Of a stretch of 13,133 nucleotides of DNA, positions 5,851 to 12,192 are shown piece by piece. The translations under genes and the position numbers were made by a program. This stretch comes from JAIVJN01 sp036732565. GTDB taxonomy: Bacteria; Acidobacteriota; Vicinamibacteria; Vicinamibacterales; UBA2999. A model generated the notes under the pieces. The model was given only the letters and a program-made list of their open reading frames with translations, was not told the origin of the DNA and ran no database searches. Position 1 is the stretch's first letter. Each line of letters opens with the position of its first letter. The stretch spans positions 1 through 13,133 of the forward strand of contig DAINCF010000174.1 in NCBI GenBank assembly GCA_036732565.1, given 5' to 3'.

Positions 5851-7062
5851 TTAAACGCGCGCCTTCAACTCGGTATTGATGGCGGAGAGGAATTCTTCGG
5901 TCGAGAGATACGGGTGATCCGGGCGGATGAGAATCGCCAGGTCCTTCGTCATGCGGCCAGACTCCACGACGTCGACGCACACTTGCTCGAGCGTCTTGGC
6001 GAACTGCACGACGTCCGGTGTGTTGTCGAACTGCCCGCGATACTGCAGGCCGCGTGTCCACGCGTAGATCGACGCGATCGGGTTGGTCGACGTCGGCTTG
6101 CCTTGCTGATGCAATCGGTAGTGCCGTGTGACCGTGCCATGCGCCGCCTCGGCTTCCACGGCCTTGCCGTCCGGTGACATCAACACCGAGGTCATCAGGC
6201 CGAGCGATCCGTAGCCCTGCGCCACGGTGTCCGACTGCACGTCGCCGTCGTAGTTCTTGCACGCCCAGAGATAGCCACCGCTCCACTTGAGGTTGGCGGC
6301 GACCATGTCGTCGATCAGGCGATGCTCGTAGGTGAGCTGCTTTGCCTCGAACTGGCGCTTGAACTCGGCATCGAACACGCGCTGGAACGTGTTCTTGAAC
6401 GTCCCGTCGTAGACCTTGAGGATGGTGTTCTTCGTGGAGAGGTAGACGGGATAATTGCGCCCGAGCGCGTAGGTGAAGCAGGCGCGCGCGAACCCTTCGA
6501 TCGACGCCTCGAGGTTGAACATCCCCAACGCGATGCCGGCGCCCTTCGTCTGGATGACCTCGCGCACGATCGGCTCGCCCCCGTCCTGCGGCGTCCAACT
6601 GATGATGATGGTACCCGCCGCCGGGAAGCGGAAGTCCTGCGCGCGGTACTGGTCACCGAAGCCATGGCGTGCGACCACCACCGGCTTGTCCCAGTGCGGC
6701 ACCAACCGAGGCACGTTGCGGCAAACGATCGGCTCGCGGAAGATCGTCCCGTCCAGGATGTTGCGGATGGTGCCGTTCGGCGAGCGCCACATCTGCGTGA
6801 GGCCAAATTCCTTCACCCGCGCCTCGTCGGGCGTGATGGTCGCGCACTTGACGCCGACGCCATACTCGCGGATCGCATTCGCGGCGTCGACGGTGATCTG
6901 GTCGCCGGTCCGGTCGCGAGACTCGACGCCGAGGTCGAAGTACTTCAACGCGATGTCGAGATACGGGAGGATGAGCTGCTCGCGGATGTGCTGCCAGATG
7001 ATGCGCGTCATCTCGTCGCCGTCCATCTCGACGACGGGGGTTTTGACCGGAATCTTCGCCAC
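5851..7062 (-). CDS. icd: NADP-dependent isocitrate dehydrogenase, eukaryotic-type
   Basis: This enzyme oxidatively decarboxylates isocitrate to 2-oxoglutarate, making NADPH in the TCA cycle (EC 1.1.1.42). The 403-residue sequence belongs to the subfamily that includes human IDH1/IDH2, distinct from the E. coli Icd type. The isocitrate-binding residues S94, N96, R100, R109 and R132 are visible and even carry the same numbers as in human IDH1. Metal and catalytic residues follow with a one-residue shift: K211, D251, D274 and D278 in IDDMVAANLK and ACKNYDGDVQSD. The NADP-binding segment is HGTVTRHYR (308-316), consistent with NADP preference. Translation starts at GTG (7062) with an excellent AAGGAG 8 nt upstream (7071-7076), and a TATAAT box lies about 40 nt upstream of the start. 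It is followed by nhaR. The identification is near certain. Confidence 0.97.
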   Translation of the reverse strand: MAKIPVKTPVVEMDGDEMTRIIWQHIREQLILPYLDIALKYFDLGVESRDRTGDQITVDAANAIREYGVGVKCATITPDEARVKEFGLTQMWRSPNGTIRNILDGTIFREPIVCRNVPRLVPHWDKPVVVARHGFGDQYRAQDFRFPAAGTIIISWTPQDGGEPIVREVIQTKGAGIALGMFNLEASIEGFARACFTYALGRNYPVYLSTKNTILKVYDGTFKNTFQRVFDAEFKRQFEAKQLTYEHRLIDDMVAANLKWSGGYLWACKNYDGDVQSDTVAQGYGSLGLMTSVLMSPDGKAVEAEAAHGTVTRHYRLHQQGKPTSTNPIASIYAWTRGLQYRGQFDNTPDVVQFAKTLEQVCVDVVESGRMTKDLAILIRPDHPYLSTEEFLSAINTELKARV

Positions 7063-7070
7063 TCGCCCTG

Positions 7071-7128
7071 CTCCTTGAAGTCAACGTGAGGGAAACGCCA
7101 AATTATAGTCCCGCCGCAGTATTGTCTT
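7071..7128 (-). promoter_or_regulatory. icd promoter and Shine-Dalgarno
   Basis: On the minus strand a perfect -10 hexamer TATAAT lies at 7107-7102. A weak -35 candidate, AAGACA (7128-7123), precedes it by a short 15-bp spacer. Transcription would start near 7095, giving a leader of about 33 nt that contains AAGGAG (7076-7071) at good spacing from the GTG start. The -35 candidate forms the outer end of one arm of the palindrome at 7123-7151. The -10 and ribosome site are clear; the -35 is uncertain. Confidence 0.62.
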
Positions 7129-7151
7129 GCCCCGCTCCGCGGGGCGAGACA
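7123..7151. repeat. 13-bp-arm inverted repeat in the icd/ThuA-like divergent region
   Basis: TGTCTTGCCCCGC (7123-7135) and GCGGGGCGAGACA (7139-7151) are inverted copies matching at 12 of 13 positions, with a 3-bp TCC spacer. The single mismatch would be a G-U pair in RNA from one strand. It lies between two divergent genes, so it is not needed as a terminator for either, and it touches the candidate -35 of icd. It could be an operator, a cruciform site, or a REP-type repeat. Confidence 0.7.
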
Positions 7152-7194
7152 TCGTGGAGGCAGGCGCCCACTGGACGCATTCTTGGTCTTCAAG

Positions 7195-7977
7195 ATGTCA
7201 AGCCGAATCGCTGCGATGCTTGCGGCGTTGACGCTGGCGGCAGCGTGCGGGTCCGAATCGGACGCGCCCGCTTCGACGCCGACCGCGCCGTCCCAGCCGA
7301 CGACTGCACGCGTGCTCGTTGTCACACACACGGCCGGCTTCCGCCACAGCTCGATTCCCGTCGCTGAAGCCATCATCGAATCGCTCGGTCGAGCGTCCGG
7401 GCTCTACACGGTGACGTTCTGTAGAGATGCCGCAGATGTCCCGCGGCTGTTGAGCTCGTCGGGCTTGGCGTCGTTCGACGCCGTCGTGTTCGCGAACACA
7501 ACGGGCAATCTCGGCATTCCCGACCTGAGCGCGTTTCTCAGCTGGGTGGCCGACGGGCACGGCTTCGCCGGGATGCACAGCGCGTCCGACACGTATCACG
7601 ACGCGCCTGCTTATCTGGATATGCTCGGCAACGAGTTCCTGACGCATGGCGAGCAGACGACAGTCGACGCGATCGTGGAGAACACCGCCCATCCGGCCTC
7701 GGCGCCGCTCGGAACACGGTTTACGGTGTTCGACGAGATCTACCGATTCACGCGTGCAAACCGCGGTGAGGTAACGATGTTGCTCTCGCTCGACCGGTTC
7801 CCGTCCGATGGCCTTCCCGATGCCAGCCAGCCTGCGGACCTTCCGCTGGCATGGGCGCGCATGCACGGACGCGGCCGCGTGTTCTACACGGCGCTTGGAC
7901 ATCGGGAGGCCGTGTGGGAAACCCCGCTCTTCCAGCAGCACGTGCTGGGTGGCCTGCGCTGGGTGGTGGGACGCTGA
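7195..7977 (+). CDS. ThuA-like domain lipoprotein
   Basis: This protein of about 260 residues consists of a lipoprotein-type signal and one ThuA-like domain (glutamine-amidotransferase-like fold, named after trehalose utilisation ThuA, and often found in carbohydrate-related proteins). The signal MSSRIAAMLAALTLAAAC ends at Cys18. Leu is at -4 rather than -3, so the lipobox is slightly off consensus. A short Ser/Thr/Pro/Ala-rich linker (19-37) precedes the domain. Typical ThuA motifs are VLVVTHTAGFRHSSI (40-54), GFAGMHSASDTYHD (123-136), the DEIYRF segment and the C-terminal GRVFYTALGHREAVWETPLF block. I chose the ATG at 7195; a TTG at 7183 would add four residues, and neither has a clear ribosome site. 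It is divergent from icd and lies 36 bp upstream of purE, with no obvious functional link to it. The actual substrate is unknown. Confidence 0.85.
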   Translation: MSSRIAAMLAALTLAAACGSESDAPASTPTAPSQPTTARVLVVTHTAGFRHSSIPVAEAIIESLGRASGLYTVTFCRDAADVPRLLSSSGLASFDAVVFANTTGNLGIPDLSAFLSWVADGHGFAGMHSASDTYHDAPAYLDMLGNEFLTHGEQTTVDAIVENTAHPASAPLGTRFTVFDEIYRFTRANRGEVTMLLSLDRFPSDGLPDASQPADLPLAWARMHGRGRVFYTALGHREAVWETPLFQQHVLGGLRWVVGR

Positions 7978-7983
7978 ACAATC

Positions 7984-8004
7984 AATCTACAATCTCCAAT
8001 CTTG
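7984..8004. repeat. Three tandem heptamers upstream of purE, with a TACAAT box
   Basis: AATCTAC, AATCTCC and AATCTTG follow one another at 7984-8004 with an exact 7-bp period, between the ThuA-like stop and the purE start. TACAAT (7988-7993) inside them is a good -10 look-alike placed about 20 bp before the purE ATG. The block may be a degenerate microsatellite or part of the purE promoter; the sequence alone does not decide. Confidence 0.5.
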
Positions 8005-8013
8005 GGATCCGGA

Positions 8014-8502
8014 ATGGCTGATTCGCCCCTCGTCGCGGTGATCATGGGCTCGACCTCGGATTGGGAGACGATGCGTCACGCCGTCGAGACGCTCGACCGG
8101 TTTGCCGTGCCCTATGAAAAGCACGTGGTGTCCGCGCATCGCACGCCGGTGTGGATGGCGGAGTTCGCGCAGGCCGCGGAAGGGCGCGGAATCGAAGTGA
8201 TCATCGCCGGCGCTGGCGGCGCCGCACATCTGCCGGGCATGACGGCTGCGCACACCGTACTGCCCGTGCTGGGTGTGCCCGTCCAGTCGAGCGCGCTCAG
8301 CGGTCTGGATTCCCTGTTGTCCATCGTGCAGATGCCTGGGGGCGTGCCCGTGGCGACGCTCGCCATCGGCGCGCCCGGCGCGACCAACGCCGGACTGCTG
8401 GCGGTGGCCATCCTCGCGACCTCGCGTCCAGAGCTGCGGGCCCGTCTGCGGGCGTTCCGCGAAGAACAGACTTCCAAGGTGCGCCAGGATCGGCTGCCGT
8501 GA
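8014..8502 (+). CDS. purE: N5-carboxyaminoimidazole ribonucleotide mutase PurE
   Basis: PurE (class I) converts N5-CAIR to CAIR in de novo purine synthesis, using the product of PurK encoded next. The 162-residue length is typical. Visible motifs are IMGSTSDWETM (10-20) for phosphate and ribose binding, SAHRTP with the catalytic His42, the AGAGGAAHLPG loop (66-75), and QMPGGVPVATLAIG (106-119). I chose ATG 8014 because it places the first strand normally; a TTG at 8002 would add four residues. Its stop overlaps the purK start by four bases, showing an operon. A possible -10 box lies in the heptamer repeat upstream. The identification is certain on motif grounds. Confidence 0.97.
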   Translation: MADSPLVAVIMGSTSDWETMRHAVETLDRFAVPYEKHVVSAHRTPVWMAEFAQAAEGRGIEVIIAGAGGAAHLPGMTAAHTVLPVLGVPVQSSALSGLDSLLSIVQMPGGVPVATLAIGAPGATNAGLLAVAILATSRPELRARLRAFREEQTSKVRQDRLP

Positions 8503-9632
8503 GCCGCGTCATCCTGCCTGGCGCCACGATTGGCGTCCTGGGCAGCGGGCAGCTCGGCCGCATGTTCGCGATTGCGGCCCGCCGCATGGGCTATCGCGTG
8601 CACACGCTGTCGCCGTCGGAAGACACGCCGACGGGGCAGGTGGCCGACAAAGAGATCACCGCGGATTACGAAGATCTCGACGCCATTCGCGCGTTCGCCG
8701 CCGGGGTCCAGGTCATGACGTTCGAGTTCGAGAACGTGTCCACCGCCGCGACAGCGGCCGCCGCGGAGATCGTGCCCGTGCGTCCCTCGGGACGTGCGCT
8801 GCACATGACCCAGCAGCGCGCGCGAGAGAAAGCGTTTCTCGCGGACCGCGGCTTCCCGGTGACGCCGTTCGCGGCCGTGCATTCGATCGACGATCTCGCC
8901 GTCGCCCTCGGGGTCGTCGGCCTTCCTGCGATCCTGAAGACGGCATCGTTCGGCTACGACGGCAAGGGGCAGCATCGCCTCGACTGCATCGAAGACGTGG
9001 ATCGTGTGTGGGGGCTTGTCGGCCACCAAGAGGCGATCGCCGAGCGCGTCGTCGACTTCACGCACGAGATTTCCGTGGTTGGCGCGCGCGGCCTGGATGG
9101 GGCCATCGCCCACTACGGCGCGATCGAGAACGAGCATCGGAATCACGTCCTCGACGTGTCGGTGGCCCCGGCGCGGATTCCGCCAGAGGCGGCACGCGAA
9201 GCGGTGCAGCTGACGCGAGCGATCCTCGAGGAGCTCGATTACGTCGGCGTCCTCTGCGTGGAGTTCTTCCTGACGGCCAACGGATCGCTGCTGGTGAACG
9301 AGATCGCCCCGCGGCCGCACAACTCCGGCCATTTCACCTTCGACGCCTGTGTGACCAGTCAGTTCGAGCAGCAGGTGCGTGCCGTGTGCGGATTACCGCT
9401 CGGCGCGACGACGCAGATGCGACCGGCGGCGATGGTCAACCTGCTGGGCGATCTCTGGGTGAACGGCGATCCCGATTGGGCCGGCGCGCTCGCGTTCGGC
9501 GACGTCAAGCTGCACCTCTATGGCAAGCGCGACCCGCGCGTCGGCCGCAAGATGGGCCACCTGACGGCCCTGGCCGCCACCGCCGACGAAGCGCGAGACA
9601 AAGCCATCGCCGCCCGCGCCGTCCTGGCTTGA
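8499..9632 (+). CDS. purK: N5-carboxyaminoimidazole ribonucleotide synthase PurK
   Basis: PurK uses ATP and bicarbonate to turn AIR into N5-CAIR, the substrate of PurE. The 377-residue protein is an ATP-grasp enzyme of normal length. It begins with the GVLGSGQLGRM motif (12-22) of the N-terminal domain, then TFEFENV (74-80). The ATP-grasp signatures LKTASFGYDGKGQ (146-158), EFF and NEIAPRPHNSGHFT (267-280) follow, and the C-terminal YGKRDPRVGRKMGH (341-354). The start is GTG at 8499, overlapping the purE TGA as GTGA, and places the nucleotide-binding strand 11 residues in. Downstream, 73 bp separate it from a regulator gene with its own probable promoter, so the operon likely ends here. Confidence 0.97.
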   Translation: MSRVILPGATIGVLGSGQLGRMFAIAARRMGYRVHTLSPSEDTPTGQVADKEITADYEDLDAIRAFAAGVQVMTFEFENVSTAATAAAAEIVPVRPSGRALHMTQQRAREKAFLADRGFPVTPFAAVHSIDDLAVALGVVGLPAILKTASFGYDGKGQHRLDCIEDVDRVWGLVGHQEAIAERVVDFTHEISVVGARGLDGAIAHYGAIENEHRNHVLDVSVAPARIPPEAAREAVQLTRAILEELDYVGVLCVEFFLTANGSLLVNEIAPRPHNSGHFTFDACVTSQFEQQVRAVCGLPLGATTQMRPAAMVNLLGDLWVNGDPDWAGALAFGDVKLHLYGKRDPRVGRKMGHLTALAATADEARDKAIAARAVLA

Positions 9633-9693
9633 TACACCAGGCCCTGAACCTGAACCGCGCAAGCTCGTACCGACCTGTGGTTGCGGTTCTGGC

Positions 9694-9699
9694 TAGAAT
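9694..9699 (+). promoter_or_regulatory. Candidate -10 box (TAGAAT) of the winged-helix/TPR gene
   Basis: TAGAAT is followed by 6 nt (CGGCCT) and then the GTG start at 9706. RNA would begin at or beside the start codon, so the message is probably leaderless; no Shine-Dalgarno is visible. There is no convincing -35 hexamer at the expected distance. The layout mirrors the M16 operon start at 3918. Confidence 0.5.
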
Positions 9700-9705
9700 C
9701 GGCCT

Positions 9706-11151
9706 GTGCGCATCGGCCCTTTCGTCCTCGACGTGCGGCGATACACGTTGAGTCGGGCCGGCGAGCCGGTGGCGTTGTCGCCGCGGCTCGTGGAATTGCT
9801 TGCCTATCTCGCCGAACGCCCCGGCACGCTCGTGACGAAGGACGAGCTGCTCGACCGCTTCTGGGCCGACGTGCACGTGACCGAGAATACGCTCACGCGC
9901 GCGGTGGCCGACATCCGCAAAGCGTTGGGCGACGCTGCAACGACGCCGACGTTCATCCAGACGGTCGCCCGACGCGGGTATCGATTCGTGGGAAACGCCG
10001 TTGCCTCTGACCGCGACGAGGCCGTGCCCGAAGTCGACCCCTTCATCGCCTGGGCGCGTGGACGGGTGACGCTGGAAGCGCTCGACGCGACGAGGCTCGA
10101 TGAAGCCGTCGCGGCGTTCGAGCGCGCGGCCGCGGCTGCGCCCGGTCATGCACCGGCGCAGGCCGGGCTCGCGAATGCGGAGCTGCTGCGATTCGATAGC
10201 TCGGGCGCGCGCAATACTCCGGACCGGCCGGCGTTGGCCCGCGCGCTGGCGCACGCGCGGCGCGCCGCGGCACTCGATCCGAACCTCGGTGAGGCGTGGG
10301 CGGTGCTCGGGCATGTCCTGGCGCGTATGGGCGAGGGTGATGAGGCCCGCGCGCCGATCAGACGTGCCATCGCACTCGAAGCGTCGAACTGGCGGCATCA
10401 CTATCGGCTGGCGTTCGCGTCCTGGGGTGAAGAGCGACTACGCGCTGTCGATCGCACCCTTGCGTTGTTGCCGGGGTTCCCTCCGGCGCACCTCCTCGCA
10501 GCCATGGTGTACGTCGCGCGTCAAGCCTTTCAGCCGGCGGAAGATGCCGCGGCGCGCGGCGCCGAAGGACAACACCAGCAGGCGGATGATTCGACCGCGC
10601 GCTTCCCAGCCGCGGGGCTGCACTGGATGCGCGGGCTGGTAGCTATTGGGCGCGGCGACGAGGACGCCGCGCTCGGACATTTCGCGGACGAGGCTCGCGA
10701 GGCAGGAGACGGTCGCGTATACGGACAGGAATTCCACGTCCACGCTCTGGTCGCGGATGGCTTCACGCGACTCGCGCGCACCGACGCCGCGAGTGCGGCC
10801 GATCGTTTTCGGGCGGCTCTTGCGATCGTGCCTGGTCACGCGCGTGCCACGTTTGGGCTCGCCCTCGCGGCGGACCGCACCGACACCGGGCACGCCAACG
10901 TCGATCCGACGGCGGCGAAGCAAGAGTTGATCGACGCCGACCGACATGCTGATGCCGCGTTGCTGTCGATCGCCGAGGACGCGTGGCGCGGTCGAAACCC
11001 TGAAGCCGTGACCGCGCTCACGCGGTTCATCGACCACGCCCCACCGGGCTCAGCGGGCTGGAGCGTGCCCGTCGATCCGATGCTCGCGCCGATTCGTCAC
11101 GCGCCAGGGTTGGAGCGCATCCTGTCCCGCCTCGCGTCGCGGGCGTCCTGA
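9706..11151 (+). CDS. Winged-helix (OmpR/CadC-type) DNA-binding protein with TPR repeats
   Basis: This 481-residue protein is a likely one-component transcription regulator. Residues 1-97 form an OmpR-type winged-helix domain, with the recognition helix in VTENTLTRAVADIRKALGD and the wing motif TVARRGYRFVG. The rest (about 105-475) is alanine-rich helical sequence with TPR-like pairs, for example about 114-155, 180-225, 330-350 and 385-405 (AADRFRAALAIVPGHARATFGLALA). Unlike CadC there is no membrane segment, so it should be cytoplasmic, with the TPR part as a protein-binding or sensor module. Such wHTH-TPR proteins are common in Acidobacteriota (general knowledge). It starts at GTG 9706 with no ribosome site but with a TAGAAT box 6 nt upstream. 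Its 3' end lies 10 bp from the convergent small membrane-protein gene. Its targets cannot be read from the window. Confidence 0.85.
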   Translation: MRIGPFVLDVRRYTLSRAGEPVALSPRLVELLAYLAERPGTLVTKDELLDRFWADVHVTENTLTRAVADIRKALGDAATTPTFIQTVARRGYRFVGNAVASDRDEAVPEVDPFIAWARGRVTLEALDATRLDEAVAAFERAAAAAPGHAPAQAGLANAELLRFDSSGARNTPDRPALARALAHARRAAALDPNLGEAWAVLGHVLARMGEGDEARAPIRRAIALEASNWRHHYRLAFASWGEERLRAVDRTLALLPGFPPAHLLAAMVYVARQAFQPAEDAAARGAEGQHQQADDSTARFPAAGLHWMRGLVAIGRGDEDAALGHFADEAREAGDGRVYGQEFHVHALVADGFTRLARTDAASAADRFRAALAIVPGHARATFGLALAADRTDTGHANVDPTAAKQELIDADRHADAALLSIAEDAWRGRNPEAVTALTRFIDHAPPGSAGWSVPVDPMLAPIRHAPGLERILSRLASRAS

Positions 11152-11161
11152 CTGCGACCGC

Positions 11162-11416
11162 CTATTTGGCCCGGCCGGCAAATCGTCGATAGATCGCGAG
11201 CAGCAGGATCGCGCCGATGATCGACATGATGATCCCCGCCGGCTGCCCGGGAGCATAGATGCCGAGCGCCTGGCCGAGGAAGCCGCCCAGGAGCGCGCCG
11301 GCGATGCCGAGCAGGACCGTGACGATGAAGCCGCCCGCGTCGCGGCCGGGCATGATCAGCTTCGCGACCACGCCGACGATCAGACCGAACACGATCCAAC
11401 TGAGGACACCGAACAT
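11162..11416 (-). CDS. GlsB/YeaQ/YmgE-type small stress-associated membrane protein
   Basis: This is an 84-residue protein of the transglycosylase-associated (YeaQ/YmgE, GlsB) family, small inner-membrane proteins often linked to stress responses. It has three hydrophobic, glycine-rich spans: about 4-21 (VLSWIVFGLIVGVVAKLI), 29-53 and 60-76. The family-typical KLIMPGRDAGGF follows the first span, and a short basic tail (YRRFAGRAK) ends the protein. The start at ATG 11416 is supported by GGAGG five bases upstream (11422-11426) and by the family's usual N-terminus. Longer starts upstream are possible but give an unlikely polar extension. A minus-strand TATAGT about 65 bp upstream may be its -10 box. 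Confidence 0.9.
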   Translation of the reverse strand: MFGVLSWIVFGLIVGVVAKLIMPGRDAGGFIVTVLLGIAGALLGGFLGQALGIYAPGQPAGIIMSIIGAILLLAIYRRFAGRAK

Positions 11417-11478
11417 CACCGCCTCCGTTTCTGCTGAGGGATGAAGCAGACTCCGAATCCGCCTCGCGAGCATCAGCG

Positions 11479-11484
11479 ACTATA
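11479..11484 (-). promoter_or_regulatory. Candidate -10 box (TATAGT) for the small membrane-protein gene
   Basis: On the minus strand TATAGT matches the -10 consensus at 5 of 6 positions and would give a leader of about 56 nt. No good TTGACA-like -35 is found. A GAGAAC about 17 bp before CGTATAG raises the possibility of an alternative (ECF-type) sigma factor, which is speculative. Confidence 0.35.
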
Positions 11485-11531
11485 CGCCTGTCCCGGAAAC
11501 GCCGTTCTCACCGTTTTTCACCGCAACCCTC

Positions 11532-11577
11532 AGGACATCGCCCGCCGGTCCGTCTAGCCTCGTCCGAGAAGGGAGGG
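11532..11577 (+). promoter_or_regulatory. Candidate promoter and strong ribosome site of the 11583 gene
   Basis: AGGACA (11532-11537) and TAGCCT (11555-11560) are separated by 17 bp and each match the consensus moderately. GGGAGGG (11571-11577) is a strong Shine-Dalgarno five bases before the ATG at 11583. The ribosome site is clear, the promoter tentative. Confidence 0.4.
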
Positions 11578-11582
11578 ACACC

Positions 11583-12041
11583 ATGATTTATGGAGCCATC
11601 ATCGGAATCGTCCTCATCATCGCTGGGGTGCCTGCGCACGTTTCCGCTGACACACTGGCGATGTTCGAACGCCTCCAGCGGCACGTGGGACGTGACGTCA
11701 TCGTCGTCGACACGACCGGAATGGTCATGGAAGGGCGCGTCCTCGCCGCGACGAGTGCGAAACTGGATCTCGGTTTCGGCCAGCACGTTCGCTCCTTCGC
11801 GCCCGACGTCATCGCGCGCGTCGACCGGCAGGTCGATTCCCCCGTCGACGGGTTCCTCAAGGGGCTCGTGATTGGTGCGCTCCTCGGGGCGCTCTCCCGC
11901 GACACCGAGTGGGCGCTCGCGATGGCCGCCGGCTACGGTGGCCTGGGCTACGTGCTGGACGTGGGCCATCAGGCCCGAGAACCGATCTACCGTGCGCCCG
12001 ATCCAAAGGGGGTGAAGATTCAGGCGACGATTCGGTGGTGA
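11583..12041 (+). CDS. Exported protein of unknown function with glycine-zipper-like C-terminal half
   Basis: I do not recognise a named family. The 152-residue product has a signal peptide (MIYGAIIGIVLIIAG..., probable cleavage at HVSA/D, residue 22). A short beta-rich segment follows (about 35-82: VGRDVIVVDTTGMVMEGRVLAAT ... LGFGQHVRSF), resembling a small barrel of the kind where a ligand or surface is read out as a 'V-x-D-x-x-G-x-x-x-G' strand pair. Residues 88-128 (VDGFLKGLVIGALLGALS ... AAGYGGLGYVLD) are Gly/Ala-rich with small-residue spacing, like glycine-zipper membrane segments. It should therefore be anchored in or exposed at the envelope. The start is firm because of the GGGAGGG ribosome site. 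It lies 151 bp upstream of another exported protein gene on the same strand; co-function is possible but unproven. Confidence 0.78.
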   Translation: MIYGAIIGIVLIIAGVPAHVSADTLAMFERLQRHVGRDVIVVDTTGMVMEGRVLAATSAKLDLGFGQHVRSFAPDVIARVDRQVDSPVDGFLKGLVIGALLGALSRDTEWALAMAAGYGGLGYVLDVGHQAREPIYRAPDPKGVKIQATIRW

Positions 12042-12108
12042 AGTGGTCACTCGCCAGCGAACGCGCGGTCATCGATTGGCGGCGGCTTTGCAGGCTGTTG
12101 CAAGGCCG

Positions 12109-12136
12109 TTGCTCGGGTGTCATTGCGCCGTACGCT
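12109..12136 (+). promoter_or_regulatory. Tentative promoter of the 12193 gene
   Basis: TTGCTC (12109-12114) and TACGCT (12131-12136) are 16 bp apart in the 151-bp gap before the gene. Both match the consensus only partly. Nothing else stands out in this gap. Confidence 0.28.
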
Positions 12137-12192
12137 TGGGTGAGGCATCATCCAAGGAGCAGCGATACACGAAGACCCAGCAGGGAGGCCTC

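Noticed and set aside
5851..7062. Horizontal acquisition of icd from a eukaryote
   Set aside because: This subfamily is native to many bacteria, and base composition does not visibly differ from the neighbouring genes.
8112..9332. A 406-codon minus-strand open frame opposite purE-purK
   Set aside because: Both purine genes are certain. The antisense product is a shadow with biased composition.
8273..9751. A 492-codon plus-strand open frame overlapping purE and purK in another frame
   Set aside because: The product is extremely Arg/Ala-rich, typical of an out-of-frame reading of GC-rich genes.
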